The notes: a model not told the origin generated them from the letters alone. A stretch of 64,000 nucleotides of DNA from Pectinophora gossypiella (GCF_024362695.1 NC_065419.1:4402678-4466677); one strand, 5' to 3'. Shown: positions 42,720 to 53,506, counted from the stretch's first letter. Translations and numbers: made by a program.

Positions 42720-43200
42720 ATTGTTATTAATAATTGTGCATTAAATTATATTTTCTTGATGAATGAATCCAACTGCTCTATATTATCGTTTAAAGATTCT
42801 ATTAAACTCTACACTCTCTAAATAACTCAGTAGAACTCGGCGCACCTTCCTCGATTCCATAAAGTCATAAACTTGCAACTAAAATTGTTCTGAGCTGAAT
42901 CACCGTATCATGTTCATATCAAAATTGCAGTCGTGAGCTTTTAACTCCAAATTAATCTACATAAAGTCTCCACATGAGAACATGTATAATTATGTCGCAG
43001 GAATATTGTCAAAATGGGAATATTAAAAAAACACAATGTGTATCCCTTTTATTCGAGGCTCCACCATCACAGATGTACATGTGATATACACAACATCTGT
43101 GTTGTCTTAAACCTAATATTATAAACAACAATAGAAATAAATAATAAATAAAAAGAAATACTGTTGAAATAAAACACATCACTGTTTAAAAATAGTAAGT
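42720..43200. other. No gene recognised
   Basis: AT-rich. Nothing is supported up to the start of Repeat X. Confidence 0.35.
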
Positions 43201-43289
43201 AAACAATTTCTAAAACAAGATATAATGAAGCGATGGCATGCCAGGACAAACCCAAGACGGTTTATTGGTACGTCTGCATTATTTCATGT

Positions 43290-43524
43290 ATACTGGGTGT
43301 TAGTGACATCGTAACGAATACTGAGGGGGATGATTCAGACCATGATTCTGAGTTAAAATCAAGTGGAATTTTCCGTCGCAAAATTCATGATTTTTTTTTA
43401 GTATTTTTTTAATTATTTTCAATTCTATACTTTTGCGATCGAAAATTCCACTTGATATTAACTCAGAATAATGAGCTAAATCAGCCCCCTCAGTATTCGT
43501 TACGATGTCACTTACACCCCGTAT
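43290..43524. mobile_element. MITE-H copy 2
   Basis: Ends ATACTGGGTGTTAGTGACAT and GATGTCACTTACACCCCGTAT. Arms of about 100 bp pair with roughly one mismatch per eight bases around an AT-rich loop. Non-coding foldback element. Confidence 0.88.
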
Positions 43525-43554
43525 CAGTACATACAGGTAGCCATACAAGTAGGT

Positions 43555-43785
43555 ATGGGTGTTAGTGACACCGTAACGAATACTGAGGGGGATGATTCAG
43601 ACCATGATTCCGAGTTGATATTAAGTGGAATTTTCTGTCGGAAAATTCATGAAATTTTTTGTGTTTTTTTAAATTATTTTCCATTCCATACTTTTGCGAC
43701 GAAAAATTCCATTTGATATCAACTCAGAATCATTACCTGAATCATCCCTCAAAGTTTTCGTTACCATGTCACTAAGACCCTGTAT
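43555..43785. mobile_element. MITE-H copy 3
   Basis: Same family and same orientation as copy 2, 30 bp downstream. TGGGTGTTAGTGACACCGTA at the left, ATGTCACTAAGACCCTGTAT at the right. Differences from copy 2 are spread along its length. Confidence 0.88.
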
Positions 43786-43845
43786 GTACATTTTTGGTTA
43801 ATAAAAAATAAATAAAAAAAAATCAAAGATACGTCCAGTTTTTCA

Positions 43846-43925
43846 TAGTGGAGTATGCTCCATTCCCCTCCTTTTGATTGAGCGTAAGTCTGTACTTAGC
43901 AGTAGGACGTATAAAGGCTGATTAT
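43846..43925 (+). mobile_element. SINE-B 3' fragment
   Basis: TAGTGGAGTATGCTCCATTC and AGCAGTAGGACGTATAAAGG are the SINE-B tail. Confidence 0.6.
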
Positions 43926-44146
43926 GAAAATTTTGAAGCGAAAACCGATCTATTTACCTATCTCTTAAATCATATGCCACAAACAATACCAACTGTTTTT
44001 TCACGTGGCGTTTCGTCACCGTTCATCCTTGATATCAATTTATGATCCATAGATGAACTCAAAGACCGAATATTGAGGAACATTCGAAGTTCAACGCTCG
44101 GTTTCGGACTACTACACAATCTGGATAAATGATCAATTTTCCCAAA

Positions 44147-44460
44147 CTCGTCTATCGTGTGGGATGTCAGGTGGATTACCATCCTCATCAACCCTGGTGT
44201 CAGGGTTATTATTGACCCGCCAAAGGTTCCTGACATGGCTGATGTAACGACTACTTACTTACATTAGTAAGTAGTGTAACCGGGACCAACGGCTTAACGT
44301 GCCTTCCGAAGCACGGATCATCTTACTTCCGGACACTCAGGTGATCAGCCTGTAATGTTCTAACCAAACCAGGGCCGTAAAGTGATTTTTGTGATATGTA
44401 CCCACAGGGATTGGAACCCGAGACCTCCGGATCGTTAGCCCGACGCTCAACCAATGGAGG
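44147..44460 (-). mobile_element. SINE-A, near full length
   Basis: From the CTATCGTGTGGG tail to CGACGCTCAACCAATGGAGG. Core CGTGCCTTCCGAAGCACGGA and B-box (complement, GGGATTGGAACCCG) are present. Confidence 0.9.
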
Positions 44461-45400
44461 ACATTTCCCAATATGACTACAACATGGCGCATTTCAATCT
44501 CACCGTCAACACGTACGACAGTCGTGCACGGACCATGTGCAGTAATGACAATAAAAGTGGCGCGAAAGTAATCCGCCATCTTGTGTCGTGACCATTCTGC
44601 TCTAAACTTCAACTGGACATGTGGATTACTCAACAACCTCAACATTCGCTTGTTACACGCTCTACGGACAATTTACACCCGAGATATATGGACGGTAAAA
44701 GACAATAAGCTCTTTAAACTGGAAGCGAGGTATAAACAATACAAATGGCGCGAAAATTGTCCGCCATTTTACAATCATGGACGTATGAAGTTATGTGACA
44801 TTGTTTTGGTTTTGTGAGATTTGTACAATCTGTATATTAATTTAAATACAAAACATACTTATATAAATGCAAAACTTTAATGAGTTATGCAGTACCGTAA
44901 ATTGGTAGAAAACTAATTGCAGACACTTATCCACTTCCACATACAAGATGGCCGACATTATATTTATCATGAAGTATTCAAAACAAATACACATAGAAAC
45001 TATACTAATAATTACACGTAAATGTGAAGCAAGGACTATAAAATTGACGTATTAAGTTTATATCGCCATTTCGTGTCGTGACTATCCTATTCTAGAGTTA
45101 TGTTAAGTACCTATGTGAGATTTCTCAATATTATAATAACATGATATCGATAGTATACGCCTAAGATAAATGGATTGAATGAAATGAATGAAAAAATATG
45201 AAAAATGTTTTTATTGCCAGAAAACAATACAATGATGCACATAAAGTAGGATGGTATTTATATTAAAAATATATCCAAATGAATAGAGGTTCCCGAACCA
45301 GGCGGAGCCTGTATCTTGGGAAACCGTTAAAAAAAGGTACATGTGATGTTGGTGCATAGTTTGCCAAAGGAAACTTAAAATTAAACTTACATCTAAGTAT
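44461..45400. other. Repeated TGGCGCGAAA/CCGCCAT units; no gene recognised
   Basis: GTGGCGCGAAAGTAATCCGC (44551) and ATGGCGCGAAAATTGTCCGC (44745) are two related units with the same spacing. ATATCGCCATTTCGTGTCGT (45060) repeats part of the first. The 78-codon frame at 44581-44817 crosses these units and shows no domain. Confidence 0.5.
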
Positions 45401-45409
45401 TAGAGTGAA

Positions 45410-45905
45410 GGTGCAAAAGTCCAATCAGTTTCTTGCGAAGTTATAAATTAACTGGTTGCACTTAAGACCTCCTTACGTGATGTTTCTGTCATGAGGTCCA
45501 AAACACCTACAAAAACATAAATCCGTAATTATGACAACTAATGGTTCATAATTTCACCACTGTTTACAAATAATTCGCTGGGCTCACTGACTGCACTTTT
45601 GCTCTTTGATTGTACCTCTGACTACAATTGGGAACTTTATCATAGTCAAGAACTTACGTTATGAATAAACAACATTTGCAAGTACGGTCACGAGCATTTA
45701 TATGTATACACTTTGGTACCATGTCACATTAACTTTTTTGACAAATTGTACTGTAAGTCTCACTGAATGTCAAATATGTTAGTGCGACAGAGTAATAAAG
45801 TGGGTATATTGCTCATGACTGTACATTAATTCTTCACATCCCTGTGTGTCGCTGATTACAGGTTACAGCCGTCAACCGTGTGACCAGCTGATGTTATCTT
45901 TGCCA
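45410..45905 (+). repeat. ~500-bp dispersed repeat, copy 1
   Basis: Strong collinear match to 56622-57165, including GGGCTCACTGACTGCACTTT, TACAATTGGGAACTTTATCA and TACAGCCGTCAACCGTGTGA. The left edge GGTGCAAAAGTCCAATCAG is inversely related to CTGACTGCACTTTTGCTC (45590), suggesting a TIR-type DNA element. Non-coding. Confidence 0.85.
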
Positions 45906-46212
45906 CACTCCACCGCTCATTACCAAGTATGTAATTAAAACAGATAGGCAAACTTGCTCTCACATCGCTCATTAGTTTGACAAGGAAACCGCTTCTGATT
46001 TGCGGGTACGTGCTTAGTATAGCAATAGTATGCTGCCCTCCTAAAAAGGCTGTTAAGTAACATTTTGGTCATTTTTGAACTAATGATACCATTAGATTCA
46101 GTAAAGCAAGCTGCGTCGACCCATCTAATCGGTATATTTTTATCTTTACTAGTTTCAAAAATTCGGTAAACATTTAGGATGTTAAGTTTAGTAATTTTGA
46201 CAGAATACTAAA

Positions 46213-46505
46213 CTAAACGATCCAGAGGTCCGGGTTCGATTCTCGATGGGGACATTGTCGAAATAACTTTATGAGACTGTCCTTTATTTGGTAAGTCTTT
46301 TCACGCTTAAATCATCTGATTGTCTGAAAAAGTAAAGATGATTCCGTGCTTCGGAGGGCAAGTTAAGCCGTTGGTCCCGACTATTAGCCGTAAAAACACC
46401 TCCACCAACCTCCAGTGGAGCAGCGTGGTGGAGTATGCTCCTTACCCCCTCCGGTTGATTGAGGGGAGGCCTGTGCCCAGCAGTGTGACATATATAGGCT
46501 GTTTA
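46213..46505 (+). mobile_element. SINE-B, nearly complete
   Basis: Partial tRNA-like head with B-box GGGTTCGATTCTCG, the shared core (GGGCAAGTTAAGCCGTTGGT), the ACACCTCCACCAACCTCCAG block and the tail GAGGCCTGTGCCCAGCAGTG. The tail can be read as codons EACAQQ, like a LINE C-terminus. Confidence 0.85.
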
Positions 46506-46900
46506 TGATGTTATGATTATGACTAAATTAAAAGGCGGCATTTCGCTATACCTATTTATTTCCAAAATAACTGATTTTCTTTCTTCTTTCTTTCTATATT
46601 AGACTTCTGTTGTGTAGTGGACTTCGGAGGCCATTGCTACCGAGCTACAAATAAGGAAGCCTTATTTAAACATGCATGTCTTAAGGCATTCTCAGGTTAA
46701 GCTCAGTCGGCATCTTTCATCTTCCGGTTCCAACAGCAAAATTATAAAATAATCTCCGTCGGCTCCTTTTATACTTAGCAGCGACGCACTACACATGCAA
46801 ATCTATACTAATGCTTGTTAATTGGTGCCCAAGCGCCGCCATAGCTAACGTTGTACAGTGATGCTGGGTTCGATATGACAAAAAGCGGGACATAAGGATC

Positions 46901-47012
46901 CAATATCACGTTGGTCTAACAAAAAACTGAGTGAGACGTGGGTACTTAGTTTATGTTGCCATGAATGTACCTCTGACTACCCCAATCGAGACATAGTCAT
47001 GAGCTTATGTCA
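46901..47012 (+). mobile_element. SINE-F 3' half
   Basis: ATCACGTTGGTCTAACAAAA, then GAATGTACCTCTGACTACCC and ATAGTCATGAGCTTATG. Confidence 0.7.
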
Positions 47013-47014
47013 TA

Positions 47015-47715
47015 TAAGTATGTGTAATTTTAAGACATCTGAAAATCGTTTCATCCCGCATAAATCGGGACACCCGACAACACTAGCTGCGCGCGTGTGA
47101 CGCCCGCGGTGCGCCCGCGCATGTTCTTAAATCGCCGCTATCGACGTCATTTATCGACAAACTGGTACACGCCCGAGTTATCTGCCAGGGTAGATGCTAC
47201 CGGAATATGAGCTCACCTATATCGTGGGCAGGTGTGGTCAACGTTTCAGGATAGATATCGAAGAATAGCTTTGAGAAGTGATTTTAAGGTGTTCCCAGGA
47301 CATTCCAGGACACCGGAATGGAATTCAAGAATTTTCTTTTTTTAATAACGTCTAGACCTCTGTGCTGAGGTTCTTCTTGTAGGTACTTTTCCTCGGCTAT
47401 ACAGGTTGTGAAAAACTGCAGTAGTTTTAGGCGGATAAGATGTTCGACAAATAAACGATTTAAAGTGTAAACTATGTTACACACTGAATAAAGACATTTT
47501 TGATTTTAAGAGTAAAGAATGTTTGTTTCACTGTTTGTTCACTCGACAGAAAGATTGTTTTCTGCTAATTATGGAGGATTTACTTTAGGGTTGGACTTTA
47601 ACCCTCATAATCCAGCTGTTTAATGTCATTTTTGGATGGCATTCTTCAAGGGACTTGTAGCTCAGACGACTCAAATACGGCTCTTGGGGTTTTTGTATTT
47701 AAATTTAACATCTTT
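47015..47715. other. No gene recognised; GC-rich patch
   Basis: Positions 47085-47125 are GC-rich (TGCGCGCGTGTGACGCCCGC), unlike the AT-rich surroundings, but no ORF or family match is visible. Confidence 0.4.
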
Positions 47716-47717
47716 CA

Positions 47718-47993
47718 GCCGGGTTCGAATCCCGGTGGGGAGGTATCACAAAAACACTTTGTGATCCCTAGTTTGGTTAGGACATTACAGGCTGATCACC
47801 TGATTCTCCAAAAGTAAGATGATCCGATCTTCGGAAGGTACGTTAAGCTGTTGGTCCCGGTTACTATTTACTGATGTAAGTGAGTAATCGTTACAGGAGT
47901 CATGTCAGCCTTTCGCGGCTCAATCATAACCCTGACACCAGGGTTGATGAGGTTGGGATTCCACCTCACAAAGCACACGATAAGAAGAAGAAG
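47718..47993 (+). mobile_element. SINE-A, 5'-truncated
   Basis: It begins at CAGCCGGGTTCGAATCCCGG, inside the B-box, and runs to the GAAGAAGAAG tail. The A-box half is lost. Confidence 0.85.
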
Positions 47994-48414
47994 AATTTAA
48001 AAATCTGTATGAAAAGGTGCATGAGAGTACCGTTCGGAACTCAATAATTTGAGAATTACTTACCGTTCTCGCACTTAAATTATGCTTAGACCAATATCAA
48101 TTTGACTGGATACAAGCAACATTGGACATTCTACGGTTTTTTTCGTCTCTTACCAAGCTACCTACAAGTTCCTACAAGTACAACATAGGTGCGGCCACAA
48201 AGCCAGCGAACATCAACCTTCGGACATTAATTCATTCACGCTCCACAATTGTCCGGAGGGCGCCACTGTATCTAATAAGGCTGCTGCGCTGGCACACATT
48301 CACTCGCTTTATTAGCAATTCTGATATGCGAAAGCGATATTGACAGGGGTGTACTTAGGAAGGATTCATAGGGTCCACATTATTTAAGAAGTAATAATCC
48401 TCAGTTGCTTGACG

Positions 48415-48510
48415 GAAGGACTGGCCGGAATACGCACAGGACCGCGAAAAATGGAAAGAGGACTGGGAGGTCTTTGCCCAGCAGTGGGATCTAATCTATT
48501 AGATTAGATA
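48415..48510 (+). pseudogene. RTE-like LINE C-terminal relic
   Basis: A frame reads DWPEYAQDREKWKEDWEVFA, then QQWDLIY and a stop. The AQDR.KW......AQQWD pattern is the end of LINE polyproteins. Its last codons, TGCCCAGCAGTGGGA, are nearly identical to the SINE-B tail. Confidence 0.75.
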
Positions 48511-48539
48511 AGAATCCTCCTAATTTTGTATTTGGCGAT

Positions 48540-48636
48540 TCATTTAGGTCGGGCTTTAAACTCGGTAAGGTTTAGGTACGTTGCGTTGGATGTATCTCTG
48601 ACTACCCCAATTAGGATTTGGTCATGAGCTCATGTT
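48540..48636 (+). mobile_element. SINE-F 3' end
   Basis: TGGATGTATCTCTGACTACC and AGGATTTGGTCATGAGCTCA. Confidence 0.7.
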
Positions 48637-48649
48637 AATGTTTAGTTTT

Positions 48650-49012
48650 ACGCAACGTCAAAACGAAAATTTTCTATTGAATTTGTATGGAAATACTATC
48701 CGAATGACGTCATCAATGACCAACTTATATACGTAAGTTAAAAAGAAGAATCAAATTTTGATCAACTTAGGCTGGCTTTATCTCTAGAAGGCTGCCTGTC
48801 CATTTAAGCGGAGAGAGCTTGCGGAGCAGTAAAAAGGATAAATATTAACCAATAGGATTAACCAATCTCTGTCCACTGCAGCTGAGCGGAGTTTTTATGC
48901 AATCCTATTGGTTAATATTTATCCGTTTCACCGCTCCGCAAGCTCGCTCCGCTTTAATGGACAGGCAGCCTTAGCATTTTATAATTTACTTGTCTTTGAC
49001 CTGTAAAATACC
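48650..49012 (+). mobile_element. Diverged MITE-G relative hosting a hairpin MITE
   Basis: ACGTCAAAACGAAAATTTTC at the left and ATTTTATAATTTACTTGTCT then TTGACCTGTAAAATACC at the right resemble MITE-G halves. A hairpin element occupies 48788-48971. Confidence 0.55.
48788..48971. mobile_element. Hairpin MITE with TAG duplication
   Basis: AAGGCTGCCTGTCCATTTAA at the left is matched by TTAATGGACAGGCAGCCT at the right. Arms of about 70 bp (inner part AATATTAACCAATAGGATT) pair with a few gaps around a loop of about 45 bp. TAG flanks both sides (48785-48787 and 48972-48974), suggesting a 3-bp TSD, as in Harbinger-like elements. Non-coding. Confidence 0.85.
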
Positions 49013-49049
49013 TTTTTGTGTGATTCCCATAGAAATGTCAAGAGAGTAC

Positions 49050-49990
49050 CGATGAGGCCGTGAGTAATTTAATAGAATAAAGAATAATACTACGAACGGC
49101 TACTCTCCGCTCCCCCACCAGTGGTTGAGCTAACTTTACCTCACCCCCCCGGTCTTACTTTAGTCTTCAATCGTATGGGCGTCAGACGTCACACACACAG
49201 TTAATGTATATTGTCTGTGTAAAACGAGATGTTTGTATGCAGTATCTGAGGTGTGGTAATTTCCTAAATGCATATCTGGCCATTGCGGCTACATAAGTGG
49301 ACCTTACAACCGAGTGCGCCGTTTCATTTTATCACAAAGATATTATTGGCGATACGTTTAATAGAATGTTGGAATTACTGCGCGATAAAGTGTTATGGCG
49401 GTCATAAAATGTGTTGACGTAACCAACGGCGAATTCGTGTATTTGTTAGACAAATCACCCTTTGAGTATGGGATTATGCGACACATTTGCATACGTGTGT
49501 AACTTGTTAAGAAATTCTCGATTTCATTTACAATTTTATAGGCAATATCTAATTTAGATTGCTGTAATACTTCAAGAGGTCTTTGTAACCAGCGTTATAG
49601 GCACTAATGTAATAAATGTCGTGGAATGCATGCGTTTAAGTGCTAGTACTCAAATTACTGAATGCGTATTGATTTCAAGTTATGTAGTAATTTTGTATGA
49701 AGTATTTAAAGGATATTGCTTATTTAGCTATATTTCATCGCATTGCGTAAAAGTAAGTCCACTTTTTTAAAAACCTCCTCTTCCTCCTCTTTTTTTTCTG
49801 TTTTTTTCTTTTTTTAGTAAAGATTATTAAAGATTCTTACTTAAAATTATTATCTTTAGTCTTAGTTTTAAGGCTTGCAGGCTTAAATTACGTATATTAT
49901 AATCCACGGCACGAAAGATTCTATGGGTTTTTATAACAAAAAATTTGACAAGTCATTCAGTCTTCTTTCGTGGCGCAGACCACATTTTAT
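49050..49990. other. No gene recognised
   Basis: Positions 49070-49240 share strings with 12010-12200 in inverse orientation (GGAGCGGAGAG/CTCTCCGCTCC, GTGTGTGACGTCTGAC), so an uncharacterised dispersed repeat is present. The rest is AT-rich and featureless. Confidence 0.45.
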
Positions 49991-50002
49991 ACAGGGCGTT
50001 AT

Positions 50003-50158
50003 ATTTGAATGAAAGAATTAAACGACACTAGTGGGTCGATAGAGATGAGCGCTGAATGAGGGAAATCGTCGACATTGCCAACCACGCCAGCGGGGCCGAC
50101 CCCGCTGGCGTGTGTTGGCATATCGGGGTCTATAATAAGTCACGTCAAAAGAAAAGGA
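50003..50158. mobile_element. SINE-D fragments around a short palindrome
   Basis: ACTAGTGGGTCGATAGAGAT and TGAATGAGGGAAATCGTCGA are SINE-D body in inverse orientation. TATAATAAGTCACGTCAAAA is a SINE-D tail in plus orientation. Between them CACGCCAGCGGGG and CCCCGCTGGCGTG form a hairpin with a 4-bp loop (50082-50112). Confidence 0.7.
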
Positions 50159-51340
50159 AGATAAACAGTGAATATATTTTTTTATTTACTCCCCAGTAGA
50201 CCGATAATGAAAACTACCCCTGTATAAGTCATGATTGGACAGAAGTAGAAGGTAGAACTGAGAATAATACAGATGACATACATACATAAATTGACCCTTT
50301 TTCCCACCGGGGTAAGCAGAGACTATGGAATTCAATTTGCATCAATAAACGAAAACTTTAAAAATCCTTCCAAACGTTGTCAACGTCTACAGAATGCGTA
50401 GTGTTTGCGGATTTTCATTAAGATTGAAGGTGGCTATTAGACGCGCAAGTCCAGCGATTGATCAATAACAAGATACGTGCATATGCAGATGCGCAAACGC
50501 CCTCTCCAAATATGGCAGCGTAGTGGGGTAACTGGAGTATTAGTCGTCAGGTAGCTATTTCCATCGACATTATTGAAAATACTGCATTTTTAAGTAAGTT
50601 TTTTGCATGAGTAAAATGTGAAAACAGATATTACTTACGAATTAGCGTAAGATCAATGTTATTCTTTTAATTTAATTTCATTTAATTCTAGAAATATGAA
50701 ATATTTACAACCATAAAAAACTAACATACTTAACCTAAAAAATAAGAAAAATATTACTAAAAAATCGATGTCTGTTCGAACAGACCACCTCTGATCGTAA
50801 ATGGTGCAAATGTGCCCAACACGCTATGTTTTATAGAATTCGTAATCTTTGAAATTATTTTTAATTCGTCAAAGGTTGGTAAGCAAGCCCAAAATGTTAA
50901 AATCTTGCAAAATATTTAAATAAAATTGGATTATATTAATATTTAAGTAAAAAGTAAGCCAACCATGTTAAATAAATAGGTACTTACCAAACCAGAAAAA
51001 AGCTTTGAATTATTCTCATATCTCAAAACTGTACTAACCCATGTACCCGATGTGGGAACTGTCAATCGGTAGATTGAATCGCATTCGTTAGAAAACTTGA
51101 AGTGGGCTTAATTGTGGTCTTGTAGCCGCGCCCGATGGACAGATTGATAGACCATTTTGTTCTAGCTTATCCCCGAGACTGGTTTTTAGAGGAAGCAGGA
51201 ATAAATTTAAATTATTCACAACACTATAAACGTAAAATGTGTGTGAGTAAGGCATATATACATAAAATTACGTCTATAATCTATTCAGAGAGACAGTTAT
51301 CAGCTACTCTTGATACTTGGTATTTTAAGTAATATTGATG
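50159..51340. other. No gene recognised; a LINE-I tail
   Basis: Positions 50277-50350 are a LINE-I 3' scrap (minus; TTTTTCCCACCGGGGTAAGC). The 65-codon frame at 51135-51332 has no recognisable domain. Confidence 0.4.
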
Positions 51341-51344
51341 ATCG

Positions 51345-51845
51345 ATTCCCCGCGGTAGACCGACGTTCATCCATCGCAAGATGGACTAAGTATCCGCACC
51401 TTTAACGGCCACTGTGGTCCAGTGGTTGAGCGTTGGGCTCACAATCCGGAGATCCTGGCTTGGAATACCGATGGGGACATAACACAAAAATCACTTTGAG
51501 ATCCCTATTTTGGTTAAGACATCACAGGCTGATCACCTGATTGTCCGAAAGTAAAATTATCCATGCTTCGAAAGGCACGCTAAGCCGTTGGTCCCGATTA
51601 CTACTTATTGATGTTAATGATAATCGTTACATGAGCCATGTCAGGTGCCTTTGGCGGCCCCATAATAACACTGACACCATGGTTGATGAGGTTGGTAATT
51701 CACCTCACAACCCACACGATAGAAGAAGAAGACAGAGCTTTCCGTCAGACTTTGATAGGTGGTAAGCCGTATCGCTGTCTGTAATAATGGTTGACCCAAC
51801 TGTGACAGTGAAGACTGCACATGAGATAAGTTAATAACTAATTGA
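51345..51845 (-). mobile_element. SINE-F split by SINE-A
   Basis: ATCCATCGCAAGATGGACTA (left) and AGAGCTTTCCGTCAGACTTT, then GGTGGTAAGCCGTATCGCTG (right, from 51734) are adjacent in intact SINE-F. The insert lies between them. No clear TSD remains. Confidence 0.8.
51416..51733 (+). mobile_element. SINE-A inside SINE-F
   Basis: Full-length plus-strand SINE-A: head GGCCACTGTGGTCCAGTGGT, weakened B-box (GGCTTGGAATACCG), core AAGGCACGCTAAGCCGTTGG and tail GATAGAAGAAGAAGA. Confidence 0.87.
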
Positions 51846-51895
51846 AGTAATGTTAATGACGATAGATCGAAAGAATGTCGCATGGACAGGAGGAG

Positions 51896-51970
51896 GACCC
51901 GGTGGTGTAATGGTTAACACGCTTTTCCCGGCTTGACAAGAGCTGTGGGTTCAAGTCCCGTCCGAGTCAG
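51896..51970 (+). repeat. tRNA-like sequence with enlarged anticodon loop
   Basis: The acceptor halves GACCCGG and CCGAGTC pair at 6 of 7 positions. TGGTGTAATGG fits an A-box and GGGTTCAAGTCCC a B-box. The presumed anticodon stem GCTTT/AGAGC encloses a 13-nt loop instead of 7, so it is probably a tRNA pseudogene or SINE head and not a working tRNA. Confidence 0.6.
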
Positions 51971-51979
51971 TGCTTTTTC

Positions 51980-53500
51980 GATATAAATGTTCTCATTGAA
52001 GTAAGTCTGTTTTATCCCAAACCCTACTAAACTGGATACATTTCCAATATTAAGTATGTAAGGCCAACATAACGACCAATTTAATAAAACACCTACGTAG
52101 AATATTCCACATTATTTACTGGACCCAGATAATTTACTATAGCAAAAACTAGTTCGTAACAAGGCATCGTTTTTGCATATCCTTGGCGTTCACTGTTTCA
52201 GATCATTGCGTGGTTTGATTGTCCGTTTGTCTGTCCGCCATTATGGGTAATGAGCAAAAGGAGGAAGATTGTATTTACTAATGGGGCCATAAAAAATGGG
52301 ACGCGAGTTCGTGTTGTATATTTCCTATAAAATCGTATTTTGTTGTGCATTTTGCTTTACTGGTCTTGGAGTTGAGAAAACGCATGCTCAGTTTATCATT
52401 CCAGATATGATATCCTCTTCAACAGGATGGCTTATATTTTTATTTACGCAATTCCAATCGTAACCGTAATGGCAATCGCATTTATATTCAGAATTTTTTA
52501 TTTTATTTTTTTATCCGCTGATGCCTACGACACGAGCACCGCCTAACCGCGCGGTGCACCGACACAAAATCCGCATCGTGTGAGAGTAAATGATAAATTA
52601 TAAAATACAAATCTAGAAATATGACCTAAGATGATCTTAAATCAATCTCATTGTTCTTTCTTGATTGATTTTATTTTCGAATTTTAATTGTGAAATATTT
52701 ATTTTAAAATTGTGTGGCGTCCTACGCCCAATACAAAAACAAACAAAACATCAAACTTAAAATTTACACAAAAATAAAATTAAAAAGAATCAGTTGATTT
52801 ATTTTATTTAAGACGTCACTCAGACTGCATTCCGATACAAAATCAAAATAAAAAATTATCGTTTTGACGTTTCGTAATAAGTACCTAATTTGACTAAGTA
52901 CGCAAAACAGCTTATTGTGACTCTGCAAGAAGTTATTCGCGAGAGTTAAATTGAACCTAATTGGTTTAATAAAATAATTAAGTAATATCAGACAATCGAG
53001 CCATAAATAAGTAGAGTAGGAGTAATCTAATCAATTCGCATCCTTATTGTTATTACTCAATTATAATTATATAAATTGTTTGATAAAATAACATTCGCTA
53101 ATTGCTCTCACGCCGAAACATCCTCAGGAAAATCAAGTCCTTTTACATTCACCTATTCACGATCCGCTCAAATGTAAAAAAGTTCCCCGTTCCGAAAAAG
53201 GTTACAAAAATAAGTATAATAATAGAAAAGCGAACCATTTATCAAACAACAGAAGTGTGGAGTGGGTGGTACTCATATTATTTTCCAAAGGTGTATTATT
53301 TCTGCTTAAAAGACAATAATTCACGCATTCAAATCGGCGGCCGCCATTTTTTATATCGCGTGTGATTCGCGCCTTTTCGGGCGCGGGCGCGTCCCTAATA
53401 AAATTAGGCCTGTAAGCATAGAGTTTCGAACTGATACAGGTGACATGGACAATTATTACCTACGATCGTGCTCATAAGGATAGAACAATTTATTTTTAAT
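51980..53500. other. No gene recognised
   Basis: Positions 52860-52910 carry a degraded MITE-G end (GTTTTGACGTTTCGTAATAA). The 87-codon frame at 53102-53365 has no recognisable domain. A GC-rich patch lies at 53335-53395. Confidence 0.4.
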
Positions 53501-53506
53501 CAATAA

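Larger units (their letters stand above)
43203..43830 (+). repeat. Repeat X, second copy, split by two MITE-H elements
   Basis: 43203-43290 (ATGGCATGCCAGGACAAACC, then ACGGTTTATTGGTACGTCTG) and 43786-43822 (GTACATTTTTGGTTAATAAA plus an A-rich tail) are the two halves of the segment seen uninterrupted at 20757-20865. The middle, about 495 bp, is MITE-H copy 2, a 30-bp spacer and MITE-H copy 3. Confidence 0.85.

Noticed and set aside
47085..47130. GC-rich patch as a CpG-island promoter
   Set aside because: It is too short, no downstream gene is visible, and insect genomes rarely mark promoters this way.
53102..53365. 87-codon frame with many Lys and Tyr
   Set aside because: It is AT-rich with no family motif, no splice context and no repeat support.
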